From Micavibrio sp. UBA1850 (lineage in GTDB: Bacteria; Pseudomonadota; Alphaproteobacteria; Micavibrionales; Micavibrionaceae): a stretch of 64,000 bases of DNA. Positions 26,477 to 35,700 of this stretch are shown in pieces; within the stretch, counting starts at the first letter, position 1; each line of letters opens with the position of its first letter. The position numbers were made by a program, and so were the translations under genes. The notes beneath the pieces were generated by a model that was not told the origin of the DNA, did no database searches, and worked only from the letters and a program-made list of their open reading frames with translations. The stretch spans positions 60,113 through 124,112 of the forward strand of contig DDIM01000016.1 of the NCBI GenBank assembly GCA_002338525.1, in the 5' to 3' direction.

Positions 26477-27867
26477 TAATCTCTAGGCTTAACCATTTCC
26501 GCAGGTTTTATCCAATCTTTGAATTGCTCCTCGGTCAATAGCCCAAGCTCTACGCCAGCCTGTTTCAATGTCGTGCCATCTGCATGTGCTTTTTTGGCAA
26601 TCTTAGCCGCATTATCATACCCAATATGTGGATTTAACGCAGTGACAAGCATCAAGCTTTCGTTCAACAACTGGTCAATGCGATCACGATTGGCTTCAAT
26701 GCCCGACACGCAATTATCAGTGAAGCTAATGCTTGCGTCTGCAATTAAGCGAATAGATTGCAAAACATTATAAATCATTACAGGCTTGAACACATTTAAT
26801 TCAAAATGTCCGTTACTGCCTGCAACGCTGACAGTCGTGTGGTTGCCCATCACTTGCGCACAAACCATAGTGAGTGCCTCACATTGTGTAGGGTTTACTT
26901 TGCCTGGCATAATTGATGATCCTGGCTCATTTGCAGGGAGCTGGATCTCACCAACACCACAGCGCGGGCCAGAGCCTAGCAGGCGGATGTCATTGGCTAT
27001 TTTCATCAAAGATACGGCAATGACATTCAATGCGCCAGACAGCTCAACCATAGCATCGTGCGCGGCAAGCGCTTCGAACTTATTGTCGGCTGTGACAAAT
27101 TCTAACCCTGTAATCTCGGCCATTTGTTCAGCAAAGGCTTCCGCAAATCCCTTTTTCGAGTTGATGCCTGTTCCAACAGCAGTCCCGCCTTGTGCCAGCT
27201 CCATCACGCGAGGAAGTGTCGCATATATACGGGCAATGCCATATTCAATTTGCTTAGCATAGCCTGAAAATTCTTGACCTAATGTCAATGGCGTTGCGTC
27301 TTGCAAATGCGTACGACCGATCTTTACGATGTCTGCATACTCTTGCGCTTTTTTATCCAAGGCCTCATGTAGATGAGAAAGGGCAGGGATCAACGCGTGG
27401 TGAATTTGCTCACCAGCAGCAACGCTCATGGCTGTTGGGAATGTATCATTTGATGACTGCCCCATATTAACATGATCGTTAGGGTGAACGGGTGTTTTTC
27501 CACCACGCGTACCAGACAGGCGCTCGTTGGCTATGCCTGCAATAACCTCGTTTGTATTCATGTTCGACTGCGTACCAGACCCTGTTTGCCAAACAACGAG
27601 GGGGAATTCGTCATTATGTTTTTCATCAATGATTTCATCCGCAGCCGATACAATCGCATCACCAATATTATTGTCCATCACACCCAATTTCATATTGGTT
27701 AATGCTGCCGATTTTTTGACCAAAGCAAGCGCGCGGATTAACGGTTTTGGCATTGTCTCAACACCAATTTTAAAATTTTCGCGAGAGCGTTGTGTTTGCG
27801 CGCCCCAATAGTGATCGGCAGGAACTTCAATCTCTCCAATTGAATCGCTTTCTATTCTTGTGCTCAT
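26476..27867 (-). CDS. fumC: Fumarate hydratase, class II
   Basis: Iron-independent fumarase of 463 residues, interconverting fumarate and malate in the TCA cycle. The superfamily signature GSSIMPGKVNPTQ lies near residue 317; TGSGTQSNMNTNEVIA (about 96), the SSND substrate segment (about 138) and GRTHLQDATP (about 184) are also present. It overlaps purK by 4 nt and the ribbon-helix-helix gene by 1 nt. Argininosuccinate lyase, aspartase and adenylosuccinate lyase share the fold, but overall length and the N-terminus (IESDSIGEIEVPADHYWGAQT) fit FumC. Confidence 0.95.
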   Translation of the reverse strand: MSTRIESDSIGEIEVPADHYWGAQTQRSRENFKIGVETMPKPLIRALALVKKSAALTNMKLGVMDNNIGDAIVSAADEIIDEKHNDEFPLVVWQTGSGTQSNMNTNEVIAGIANERLSGTRGGKTPVHPNDHVNMGQSSNDTFPTAMSVAAGEQIHHALIPALSHLHEALDKKAQEYADIVKIGRTHLQDATPLTLGQEFSGYAKQIEYGIARIYATLPRVMELAQGGTAVGTGINSKKGFAEAFAEQMAEITGLEFVTADNKFEALAAHDAMVELSGALNVIAVSLMKIANDIRLLGSGPRCGVGEIQLPANEPGSSIMPGKVNPTQCEALTMVCAQVMGNHTTVSVAGSNGHFELNVFKPVMIYNVLQSIRLIADASISFTDNCVSGIEANRDRIDQLLNESLMLVTALNPHIGYDNAAKIAKKAHADGTTLKQAGVELGLLTEEQFKDWIKPAEMVKPRD

Positions 27868-28925
27868 AATTTATCTCCTATTATATTGACGTGGCCCATC
27901 TTACGGCCTGGCTTTGCAACATCTTTACCGTATAGATGGATTGTTGCGTTCTCCATATCTTTAAATCTGTCTAAATGTTCAATGTCATCACCAATCAAAT
28001 TTATCATCTGTGCGTTTGAATGTTGCGCGGGCGGTAAAACATCCATACCGCACACACAGCGAACATGATTTTCAAATTGAGAGACATTGCAGGCATCCAT
28101 AGAATAGTGTCCTGAATTATGTGTTCTGGGCGCAATCTCATTTGCCAGTAATACGCCGTCTTTTGTTACAAACAGCTCTAACGTTAAGATCCCAATGACA
28201 TCAAGGGCCTCGGCTATCTTTTGCACCATAGCTCTGGCATTGCGAGAAAGCGGTTTATCAATATCGGGCGCAGGAGCCGTTGTGACATCTAAAATGTGAT
28301 TTTTATGTGTGTTTCGTACAGGACCGTAAAACTCACACCCCCCCTTTGCATCGCGTGCAACGATGATCGAGACTTCATAATCAAAATTAATAATCTCTTC
28401 GGCGATTAAATCAGGTGTTCCAAATTCAGGCAGAGTATCGCTTTTAGATACGCGTGCTTGGCCTTTTCCATCATATCCAAATTGGCATGTCTTCACGATA
28501 CATGAAGACGTACCCCACATATCTAGGGTCTCATTTATGTCTTCCATATTTGACACAGCACGCCACTGAGCCGTTTTAATACCTAAATCGTTTAAAAATG
28601 TTTTTTCTTTTAGGCGATGTTGTGAAACGCCCAGTAATTGTGCGTTCGGATGCACTGGTTTATGAGTTTGTAGAAAATCTATGGTTGTAAGGGGGATGTT
28701 TTCAAACTCGTAGGAGATAACATCAACCTCTTGTGCAAACTGCGCAAGTAAATCGTTATCATCGTAGCCCCCAACATATGCCTTAGTGGCCACCTGTGAT
28801 GCAGGGCCATCGGCTACATCTGTATAGATGATAGTTTCAATACCCAGCACGCTTGCGGCTTGTGCGCTCATCCGACCGAGCTGACCGCCCCCTAAAATAC
28901 CCAATCTTTTGACTTTATCTTTCAT
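27864..28925 (-). CDS. purK: N5-carboxyaminoimidazole ribonucleotide synthase
   Basis: ATP-grasp enzyme of 353 residues that carboxylates AIR with bicarbonate and ATP in purine synthesis. Seen: GILGGGQLGRM near residue 9, the ATP-grasp segment VKTCQFGYDGKGQA near 146, FDYEVSIIVARD near 183, ANEIAPRTHNSGH near 262, and GRKMGHVNI near the C-terminus. Its product is used by PurE, encoded about 1.8 kb away on the same strand. The two are usually adjacent, but here a membrane protein gene and a HAD gene on the opposite strand separate them. Confidence 0.94.
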   Translation of the reverse strand: MKDKVKRLGILGGGQLGRMSAQAASVLGIETIIYTDVADGPASQVATKAYVGGYDDNDLLAQFAQEVDVISYEFENIPLTTIDFLQTHKPVHPNAQLLGVSQHRLKEKTFLNDLGIKTAQWRAVSNMEDINETLDMWGTSSCIVKTCQFGYDGKGQARVSKSDTLPEFGTPDLIAEEIINFDYEVSIIVARDAKGGCEFYGPVRNTHKNHILDVTTAPAPDIDKPLSRNARAMVQKIAEALDVIGILTLELFVTKDGVLLANEIAPRTHNSGHYSMDACNVSQFENHVRCVCGMDVLPPAQHSNAQMINLIGDDIEHLDRFKDMENATIHLYGKDVAKPGRKMGHVNIIGDKL

Positions 28926-29026
28926 AGCATTGCTTTATAGATCATAAACGGAAAAATTCACAGTGCAGATATGCTGATTTGCACGTTAAAATCACAGATA
29001 CATAACCAGTATAATCAATCAGGCAC

Positions 29027-29860
29027 ATGCACACTAATTCGACTTTAAAAAATATTCTTGGCTCTTTTTTCAACGCTGCAAACTTCAATGGTCTTGGAGC
29101 GACAATATTTTCAATTGGCATGGGGAGCCTCATTGGAGCAAGCATATTTATGTCTGCGATAATATTGGGGTCGATCAACAAGTTTATATCTCTTCAATCC
29201 ATGGGCGATACGAAGGCATCGCAAAGCAATAATGCGAAATCGCCGCATATTTTGAAAAGAGCCATCATGGATCCCACACTGACAGCAAAGGTGTTCATGC
29301 TTGCTACCGCATATAATTGTGCTGATGCATTATATGATGCATATCTAAGCCAAGACGTAGAGAGAACACAAAGTCTTTTAATGGCGTTAGGGTGGTGGCT
29401 CGGTTGTGTGGGTGATAACGCGCTAAGGCGTTTGGATAGCGTTAATTTTTCGGCGCGCACATCAAGTATAAAAACATCGATTGATTTTTGGGGCATTATA
29501 ACGGCCATTATAAGTAATCCGGTGATCTTTTATAATTCTACTGTGATGTGTTTTGCCGGCTCTATGCTTCTTGCGCCGAATATTTCATCACTAGAATTCA
29601 TTACAGGCATCATTACAATTTCGATTGTTACGGCTTCGTTAGTTTACGCGGGTTATCGAGGTGTTATGGTTGCAAAGCAAGGGCATGATATTGATAGCAT
29701 CAATGATGGCGTGACAAATTTAATTGGTGCACTTGTAACTGTTGGGTTTGGCGCATTAGGGGCAGCCTCAGGCAACTACTGGGTGATGGTATCTCAATTC
29801 ATGTTTGGAAGTTCATGCATCAAGGCGCTTTTTGAAACCAGAAGCGCGCTCAAAAAATAG
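29027..29860 (+). CDS. Multi-pass membrane protein of unknown function
   Basis: Protein of 277 residues, not recognised. Hydrophobic segments lie near 20-50, 90-105, 120-135, 150-185, 185-205 and 235-265, so perhaps five or six helices. The pattern is Gly/Ser/Ile-rich with few charges apart from a loop near 55-80. It is transcribed divergently from purK with 101 nt between, and its Shine-Dalgarno is weak (AGG). It splits the purK/purE neighbourhood together with the HAD gene. Confidence 0.55.
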   Translation: MHTNSTLKNILGSFFNAANFNGLGATIFSIGMGSLIGASIFMSAIILGSINKFISLQSMGDTKASQSNNAKSPHILKRAIMDPTLTAKVFMLATAYNCADALYDAYLSQDVERTQSLLMALGWWLGCVGDNALRRLDSVNFSARTSSIKTSIDFWGIITAIISNPVIFYNSTVMCFAGSMLLAPNISSLEFITGIITISIVTASLVYAGYRGVMVAKQGHDIDSINDGVTNLIGALVTVGFGALGAASGNYWVMVSQFMFGSSCIKALFETRSALKK

Positions 29861-29937
29861 CATTTTTATTATTGACATATATTACGAGTGAGGCTACCCA
29901 GTATGTAAAATAAAACATAATATAAGGGTGTTCTCAA

Positions 29938-30729
29938 ATGCGTGATATTAAAACTGCAGACTTGCAGCATATTGAAGGGGCTATGTTCGATTTTGACGGC
30001 GTGTTCTGGCCCGCTGGTTTTGCTCCAAAAGACGTAAGATATAAAATTTTCTCAGACGCATGTGGCTGGGCGATTAAAGATTTAAGCGGAACATCAGAAG
30101 CTTTAGAGGTTATTGAAGAAGAAAATATTAGCCTGTATTTGCTTCACTGGGAAAAAAGCCAGGATATGCTGTGTGAAAAATACGGTGTCGATCGCATTGC
30201 GTTTCAAAGGCTTTATAACAAACTGGCAAGAGAGAACTTTTCTGCACAAGAAAAAGTGTACGGCATGCCATGTCTAAGAGATGAATTTTCGCAGCTTGCC
30301 CAATCAACGATGCGCTATGGCATTTTATCTCATGCTCATAGGGATGAGTATATTGTACCATTTCTAGACGATAATGGTTTGTCTGAACATATAAACAAAT
30401 GGAACATCATCGGTACAAGAGAGCTCCACGGGAAAAGTAAAGCGGATGGGCCAGAGCCTTATATTATGATGCAATCTGTTCTCGGCACAGCGTTTCAAAA
30501 AACAGTGATGGTTGAAGATTCCCCCCACAATCTGATTTGGGCCAAACGTATGGGCATGACAACAATCTGGCTACATGATGGCGAGCCATCTACGTTGAGA
30601 GAGGGATGTGAGCCTTATATCGACTTCCATACAGACAAGTTTGAAAATGTTTTGCGTCAAATTAATGAATGTAATAAACCGCAAGAATTTAAAACAGATA
30701 TCGTAGTACCGCTAGCTAATAAACTTTAG
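29938..30729 (+). CDS. HAD-superfamily phosphatase, pyrimidine 5'-nucleotidase-like
   Basis: Protein of 263 residues. HAD motifs in order: nucleophile DFDG near residue 18 (MFDFDGVFW), motif II Ser in ILSHAHRDE near 130, motif III Lys in HGKSKADGPEPY near 164, and motif IV VEDSPHNLIWAKRMGMTTIWL near 191. The helical cap between motifs I and II and the EDSP motif fit the pyrimidine 5'-nucleotidase/SDT1 subgroup. AAGGGTG precedes the start. Its stop codon abuts the purE stop on the other strand. The substrate is not predictable. Confidence 0.8.
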   Translation: MRDIKTADLQHIEGAMFDFDGVFWPAGFAPKDVRYKIFSDACGWAIKDLSGTSEALEVIEEENISLYLLHWEKSQDMLCEKYGVDRIAFQRLYNKLARENFSAQEKVYGMPCLRDEFSQLAQSTMRYGILSHAHRDEYIVPFLDDNGLSEHINKWNIIGTRELHGKSKADGPEPYIMMQSVLGTAFQKTVMVEDSPHNLIWAKRMGMTTIWLHDGEPSTLREGCEPYIDFHTDKFENVLRQINECNKPQEFKTDIVVPLANKL

Positions 30730-31227
30730 TTAGCGTGGCTCATCAGCCACAGCACGCGTTTGATCTGAGCGGTATAGCTCAAGAGCTTCTTTGATAGAGT
30801 CGCACTTAAGGCTAAGGATGGAGGCGGCAAGAAGGGCTGCATTTTTAGCGCCTGCCTCCCCAATAGCAAGTGTTCCAACAGGAACGCCACCTGGCATTTG
30901 CGCAATAGATAGAAGGCTGTCCATACCTTTTAATGCTTTGCTTTCAACAGGAACGCCTAAAACGGGTAGGCTCGTCATGCTGGCGATCATGCCGGGAAGG
31001 TGCGCTGCGCCCCCAGCACCGGCAATAATAACGTTTATACCTCTTTTACGGGCTGTCTTGGCATAATCAAACATGCGCTCGGGTGTGCGATGCGCAGAAA
31101 CAATCTTTGATTCGAAGGGAACGTTCAGCTGTTCAAGAATTTTTGTGGCGTTAGACATGGTGTCCCAATCTGATTGAGACCCCATTACAACACCGACGAC
31201 AGGTGTTTTGTCTTTATCGTTCGACAT
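30730..31227 (-). CDS. purE: N5-CAIR mutase (PurE class I)
   Basis: Protein of 165 residues converting N5-CAIR, made by PurK, to CAIR in purine synthesis. Key motifs: GSQSDWDTM near residue 17, SAHRTPERM near 44 and GAGGAAHLPGM near 70, followed by PVLGVPVESKALKG and QMPGGVPVGTLAIG. This is the class I form that needs PurK. GAGGATA precedes the start. It is probably co-transcribed behind the DUF465 gene 16 nt upstream. Confidence 0.95.
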   Translation of the reverse strand: MSNDKDKTPVVGVVMGSQSDWDTMSNATKILEQLNVPFESKIVSAHRTPERMFDYAKTARKRGINVIIAGAGGAAHLPGMIASMTSLPVLGVPVESKALKGMDSLLSIAQMPGGVPVGTLAIGEAGAKNAALLAASILSLKCDSIKEALELYRSDQTRAVADEPR

Positions 31228-31243
31228 GATGTATCCTCAACTA

Positions 31244-31444
31244 CTATGCAATGATATCGGGAATAAGTTGATTTTCAATTTTTTCAATCATATCTTTAAG
31301 TTGAAGCTTGCGTTTTTTCAAGCGTTGCAACTGGAGAGCATCAACTACGGGCATTTCACTCAAACGACTGATCGTTTCATCAAGATCAGAGTGTTCGTGC
31401 GATAATTCCGCAAGTTTTTCTCGGAGGGCGTCTTCGTCTTCCAT
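31244..31444 (-). CDS. DUF465 (YdcH-like) small helical protein
   Basis: Protein of 66 residues with two helices: residues 4-28 rich in Glu/Leu, and 37-62 with the family core QLQRLKKRKLQLKDMIEKIE. YdcH/DUF465 proteins are widespread in alphaproteobacteria and have no firm function. It lies 16 nt upstream of purE on the same strand and is divergent from the phosphofructokinase gene. AT-rich promoter region upstream. Confidence 0.8.
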   Translation of the reverse strand: MEDEDALREKLAELSHEHSDLDETISRLSEMPVVDALQLQRLKKRKLQLKDMIEKIENQLIPDIIA

Positions 31445-31542
31445 TAATTGTCTATAATTCTTTAAATTTAAGTTTTTATCTTTTCGTTTTGAAGTAAATA
31501 GTTTACCAAATTTATAAAGGTTTTTTAAGAGGTTTTATTAAT

Positions 31543-32622
31543 ATGAGCAAAAAAATAGGAATTTTAACGAGTGGCGGTGATTGTGCAGGGCTTAATGCAG
31601 TGATTAGAGCCGCTGTTCACCGTTCAGATTTGCTTGGTTGGGAAATTTACGGGATTGAAGATGGCACATACGGGCTGTTGCAAGACCCTCCGCGTTACAA
31701 AAAACTCGAAGTTTCTGATTTTGATGGGTACGTACTCCGCCGTGGGGGTACAATATTGGGGACAACCAATAAAGGAAATCCGTTTGCTTACCCCATGCCT
31801 GACGGAAGTGAAAAAGACCGCTCGGGTGAGATTATCGAAAATTTCAAAAAAATTGGTCTTGATGCTGTGATTTGCATTGGTGGAGACGGAAGTTTTGCAA
31901 TTCTGCGCGAGCTTGCACAGCGCGGCGGAATAAATATGGTGGGTGTTCCTAAAACAATTGATAACGACATTGGGTGTACAGAAACCTCAGTCGGATTTGA
32001 CACAGCAGTGTCTGTTGCAACAGAGGCGCTTGATCGCCTTCAACCTACTGCGGCCAGTCACGACCGTGTCATGGTGCTTGAGGTGATGGGGCGTGATGCA
32101 GGGCACATTGCCTTAACGGCAGGAATTGCTGGCGGTGCTGATGTGATTTTGATCCCTGAAGTTGCCTATTCAATGGAAAAGATCAATAAAAAGATAAAAG
32201 ATGTCATGGTCGGCGGTCGTAACTTTGCGCTTGTTGTGGTTTCTGAAGCGGTGAAAACTGAATCAGGGGACAAGTACATGGTTGAATACACTGACGGCCA
32301 AAAGCGTTATGGCGGTATCGGAAATTATATCGGTGCAAAAATTTCGGAAGGCACAGGTGCCGAAACACGTGTTACAAATCTTGGACACGTTCAGCGCGGA
32401 AGCCAGCCAACTTACAATGACCGCTTAATCGCGTCAGCCTTTGGTGTGAAAGCCGTAGATTTAATAAAAGAGGGCAAGTTTGACCGTATGGTTGCGTGGA
32501 AAAATCGCGCAGTTGTTGATGTTCCTATCAAGGATGCTATTGCGGCCTACCAAGAGGTAAGCATGGAAGACAGCCTTGTTCACACGGCGCGCGCGCTAGG
32601 TATTTGCCTCGGTGACAACTAA
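31543..32622 (+). CDS. 6-phosphofructokinase, ATP-type Gly with PPi-type Lys
   Basis: Protein of 359 residues, phosphofructokinase superfamily, for fructose-6-phosphate to fructose-1,6-bisphosphate. Motifs: GILTSGGDCAGLNA (6-19), GGDGS (113-117) and PKTIDND (136-142), then EVMGRDAGHIAL. In classical ATP enzymes the two sites read GGDG and PGTIDND; in PPi enzymes GGDD and PKT. Here the first is ATP-like and the second PPi-like, as in ATP-using kinetoplastid enzymes. ATP is therefore the likelier donor, but the assignment is open. It stands alone, divergent from DUF465. Confidence 0.9.
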   Translation: MSKKIGILTSGGDCAGLNAVIRAAVHRSDLLGWEIYGIEDGTYGLLQDPPRYKKLEVSDFDGYVLRRGGTILGTTNKGNPFAYPMPDGSEKDRSGEIIENFKKIGLDAVICIGGDGSFAILRELAQRGGINMVGVPKTIDNDIGCTETSVGFDTAVSVATEALDRLQPTAASHDRVMVLEVMGRDAGHIALTAGIAGGADVILIPEVAYSMEKINKKIKDVMVGGRNFALVVVSEAVKTESGDKYMVEYTDGQKRYGGIGNYIGAKISEGTGAETRVTNLGHVQRGSQPTYNDRLIASAFGVKAVDLIKEGKFDRMVAWKNRAVVDVPIKDAIAAYQEVSMEDSLVHTARALGICLGDN

Positions 32623-32717
32623 GGGCTGTAATTGAAGAAGATAAATATATAATAGCCAATAATTAAGAAAGGTGCGATTATAATTAAAGCGCACTTAAAC
32701 CAGACAAGGATACAGCT

Positions 32718-33266
32718 ATGCTCTATGTACAACAATCATTAGCCCCGGATGAAGAGCTTATTCACATGGGGGAATTTCACTGGTGGTATAATGTTCAAGC
32801 CGCAATGGGCATCGTGTGGGGCGTATTTATATGCGGGCTTATTTTGGGTATGGCTGTTTATATTCAAAAGAATCTAGGCATAAGCCTTAGTTCTTACAGA
32901 ATATCTCCTGATGCCAGTACACTAGATTATATTCGTGCGCTTCATCCTGGTATTAAGCTAATCGCCTTTCTTATGTTCCTTATGGGGCTTTTACGTTTTG
33001 CGCAGATGATGGTGGCAAAGGCCACTACAGAAATTGCAATTACTACCTCTCGTTTGATTTATAAAAGAGGATTGGTTGCACGTGCTGTAGGCGAAATAAG
33101 TATCGATCGTATAGAAGGTGTTAACGTTGTTCAGGGTATAATAGGGAGAATATTTGATTTTGGACGAATCGTTATCCGCGGAATGGGTGTTGGTGAGATG
33201 GTCCTTCCACCTATTGAACGTCCTGTCGTCTTTAGAAAAGCTATTGAGAAAGCGAGAACATCATGA
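32718..33266 (+). CDS. Membrane PH-domain protein (YdbS/DUF304-like)
   Basis: Protein of 182 residues. A short N-terminal segment (DEELIHMGEFHWWYN) leads to two membrane helices (about 28-50 and 77-100), then a bacterial PH domain (bPH_2, about 100-182) with EIAITTSRLIYKRGLVARAVGEISIDRIEGVNVVQGIIGRIFDFG. Similar proteins occur in pairs in many bacteria, with unknown role. AAGGATA precedes the start. It overlaps the next, related gene by 4 nt. Confidence 0.82.
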   Translation: MLYVQQSLAPDEELIHMGEFHWWYNVQAAMGIVWGVFICGLILGMAVYIQKNLGISLSSYRISPDASTLDYIRALHPGIKLIAFLMFLMGLLRFAQMMVAKATTEIAITTSRLIYKRGLVARAVGEISIDRIEGVNVVQGIIGRIFDFGRIVIRGMGVGEMVLPPIERPVVFRKAIEKARTS

Positions 33267-33811
33267 CCGATTCACCTGCTGTCGAACGCCAACGCAAGGA
33301 CGCCAAAAGCGTAAAGGGTATTACGTTACGTGATGGAGAAGAGATCCTTATAGAAGCGGTTATATCTAATGCAATTTTTTGGAAATCACTGGCCGTTGTT
33401 GTGCTTGCTGTTCTCATTGGTATTTTGGCGTGGCAACTAGGTGTGTTCTTGTTAATTGTTGCGGCCATTACAGCTATGATTGCGGCAACAATAAAAAAGT
33501 TCTTGTTCCTTGCGCTTACAGATCAGCGCGTATTTGTCCGTACAGGGGTTATTAAAATCGATACTGTGCAGCTTCGCTTTGAAACAATCGAAAGTGTTGA
33601 GGTGCAGCGCACAATTGTCGGTCAGGTTTTAGGCTACGCAAACGTAGTTATTACTGGAATGGGGAACCGATTTACGATTGTTCCGTTTGTAGAAAACGCG
33701 GACGCATTTCGTGATCGGCTAGACGAGGTCCTCTTTGAAAAAAACAAAGCCAGCGCCTCTGCAAATCCTAAAAAGCAAACCCCCGCTGACGAAGCAAAGA
33801 AGACATTATAA
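33263..33811 (+). CDS. Membrane PH-domain protein, paralogue of the upstream gene
   Basis: Protein of 182 residues with the same plan as its upstream neighbour: a short cytoplasmic start, a hydrophobic region (about 44-80, which can span twice) and a bPH_2 domain with LALTDQRVFVRTGVIKIDTVQLRFETIESVEVQRTIVGQVLGYANV. The tail is Lys/Ala-rich and polar. The start overlaps the previous stop (ATGA), so the two are co-translated and may form a heteromer. Function unknown. Confidence 0.82.
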   Translation: MTDSPAVERQRKDAKSVKGITLRDGEEILIEAVISNAIFWKSLAVVVLAVLIGILAWQLGVFLLIVAAITAMIAATIKKFLFLALTDQRVFVRTGVIKIDTVQLRFETIESVEVQRTIVGQVLGYANVVITGMGNRFTIVPFVENADAFRDRLDEVLFEKNKASASANPKKQTPADEAKKTL

Positions 33812-33821
33812 ACTACAAAAA

Positions 33822-35513
33822 ATGAAACATAACGTAATGATGACACAGATAGAGACAGTAAATTTAAAAGATCTATCAAGCATCAGGACTGTATCTAAGG
33901 TTGTTGCGTTTCTTTTTACATTGTTTGCGTTTCTTATTCCCTTAAATGCGAATGCTGAAGCGCTAGTATCTCTGCAAAGCTATCTATCCAAAGACACAAT
34001 TTCCAACGTGAAAATTCACGATAGTGATCTCATCCATGAGTTCTACACAGCGCGTGCCGACAAACCGTTATGGTTATCTGGAAACCGCATGTCTAAGGAT
34101 GTACAGCCTATATTACAGCTTTTTGCAAATTCTTGGGAGCATGGTCTTAACCCTAATAATTATGCGATTGGTGTGTTGGGCGAGGCTTTAAAGGCGCGCA
34201 GGTTGGATGATCCTTTTTACTATGAGGTTTTAATGAGCGCTGCCGTAGTAGACTATGCTCGTGATCTGAGCGCGATGCGCGTTCCGCCCCGTGAAATTAA
34301 TCAGCTGTCAAAATTCTGGCAACCCGCACCAGATGCACGTGCTGTACTTGAATTTGTATCTAAGGCCAAAAACCCCGCACCAGCACTCGAGTCTTATGCC
34401 CCGCAAAGTAAAATTTACAAACGTTTCCAACAAGAGCTCAAAATGTTGATTGAGCAAATCGAAAAAGGGGACCCGAGGGAGTCTGTTCTCCCAATTTCAG
34501 TACCTCATACGTTGCATGTGGGTGATCGTTCAGCCGTCGTTCAAGATATTCGTTATCGCCTAGGGGCTGAATTAAAAGATAATGGCGCTGATCCTGCTGT
34601 ATATGATGATGAGCTTGCGAGAGCAGTTATGGCATATCAGGCGCGTAACGGCCTTAAACAAGACGGTGTTATTGGCCCGCGCACAGTTGATGTGTTGAAT
34701 ATTTCATTAAAAGACAAGCTTAAAAAAGTATTGGTAAATATGGAGCGCGCGCGTTGGGTACAGCGTGATATGCCTGCAAAATACGTAGTGGTTAATATAC
34801 CTGCACAAACGGTTTGGGCGATAGATGATGGTAAAATAGCCATTGAAATGCCTGTTATCATAGGGAGTAAAAAGCGGGAGACGAACAGCTTTGTCACAAA
34901 AGTCACGGGTGTGCGCTTTAACCCGACATGGACGGTGCCCGAAACAATCAAGTTTCAAGATTATCTACCAATGTTAATGAAGGATCCTAATGCATTAAAC
35001 AATAAGGGGATCGAGTTTTATTGGGGGCATGGGAAAGATTCACTGAGCTTGCCACCCTCATCAATACAGTGGGAATTTCTATCAAAAGACGACATTAAAG
35101 CCATCAGAATGGTGCAGGGGCCAGGGGCAACAAACCCTTTAGGGCGTATTCGCCTGCATATGCCAAACCAGTATAATATATATCTTCATGATACGAGCAC
35201 GCATGGACGCTTCCAAAATGGCGATAGAGCGTTAAGCTCTGGTTGTGTTCGTATGGAGCGCCCAGAAGAAATGGCGATGTTTATACTAAATCCTAACAAA
35301 AACTGGTCAGCCGATCGCATGAAGTCAATTCTAGATGCTGGCAAAATGGTTGATGTCTGGGCGCATGAAACAACACCTATATTTTTGCTGTATCAGACAA
35401 TTTGGCTCGATGATCAGGAAAATCTAATATACGGGTATGATGTATATAGTAAAGACCGTGAACTTTATAACGTCATGAGGAAATACGACATGCTTCCTTT
35501 TGGTAAAATATAA
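33822..35513 (+). CDS. L,D-transpeptidase with peptidoglycan-binding domain (LdtD/YcbB-like)
   Basis: About 563 residues from ATG 33822; a longer frame from 33735 lies inside the upstream gene. A signal peptide (about 24-45, cleaved near NANA) leads to a YcbB-type region, a PG_binding_1 domain (about 225-290: HVGDRSAVVQDIRYRLG, YQARNGLKQDGVIGPRT) and a YkuD catalytic domain with HDTSTHGRFQ and the nucleophile motif LSSGCVRM near residue 472. It forms 3-3 cross-links in the periplasm. The next gene encodes a DUF882 protein, like the E. coli ycbB-ycbK pair. Terminator at 35592-35612. Confidence 0.92.
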   Translation: MKHNVMMTQIETVNLKDLSSIRTVSKVVAFLFTLFAFLIPLNANAEALVSLQSYLSKDTISNVKIHDSDLIHEFYTARADKPLWLSGNRMSKDVQPILQLFANSWEHGLNPNNYAIGVLGEALKARRLDDPFYYEVLMSAAVVDYARDLSAMRVPPREINQLSKFWQPAPDARAVLEFVSKAKNPAPALESYAPQSKIYKRFQQELKMLIEQIEKGDPRESVLPISVPHTLHVGDRSAVVQDIRYRLGAELKDNGADPAVYDDELARAVMAYQARNGLKQDGVIGPRTVDVLNISLKDKLKKVLVNMERARWVQRDMPAKYVVVNIPAQTVWAIDDGKIAIEMPVIIGSKKRETNSFVTKVTGVRFNPTWTVPETIKFQDYLPMLMKDPNALNNKGIEFYWGHGKDSLSLPPSSIQWEFLSKDDIKAIRMVQGPGATNPLGRIRLHMPNQYNIYLHDTSTHGRFQNGDRALSSGCVRMERPEEMAMFILNPNKNWSADRMKSILDAGKMVDVWAHETTPIFLLYQTIWLDDQENLIYGYDVYSKDRELYNVMRKYDMLPFGKI

Positions 35514-35591
35514 GTGACTGTTGTAAATGGATAAATAAGCGCATAATAGAAAAAGCTTGAAAGACGTTCTGTCATTTTGTAGGCTTACTAC

Positions 35592-35612
35592 ATAAGCAAT
35601 CGCTTATTTTTT
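35592..35612 (+). terminator. Intrinsic terminator after the L,D-transpeptidase gene
   Basis: ATAAGC (35592-35597) pairs with GCTTAT (35602-35607) over an AATC loop and is followed by T residues to 35612. It lies 79 nt past the stop codon. Confidence 0.65.
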
Positions 35613-35700
35613 AGGTCACACTTTAAATATAATTTCCGATCTGTTAAGAGTTTCACTGGTAAACTTGGTAATGGAAATAAATTTAGTATAGGTTTTATAC

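Noticed and set aside
32669..32692. GTGCG/CGCAC inverted repeat upstream of the PH-domain genes
   Set aside because: The stem is only 5 bp with an AT-rich loop and no T-tract; not enough to call a regulatory site.
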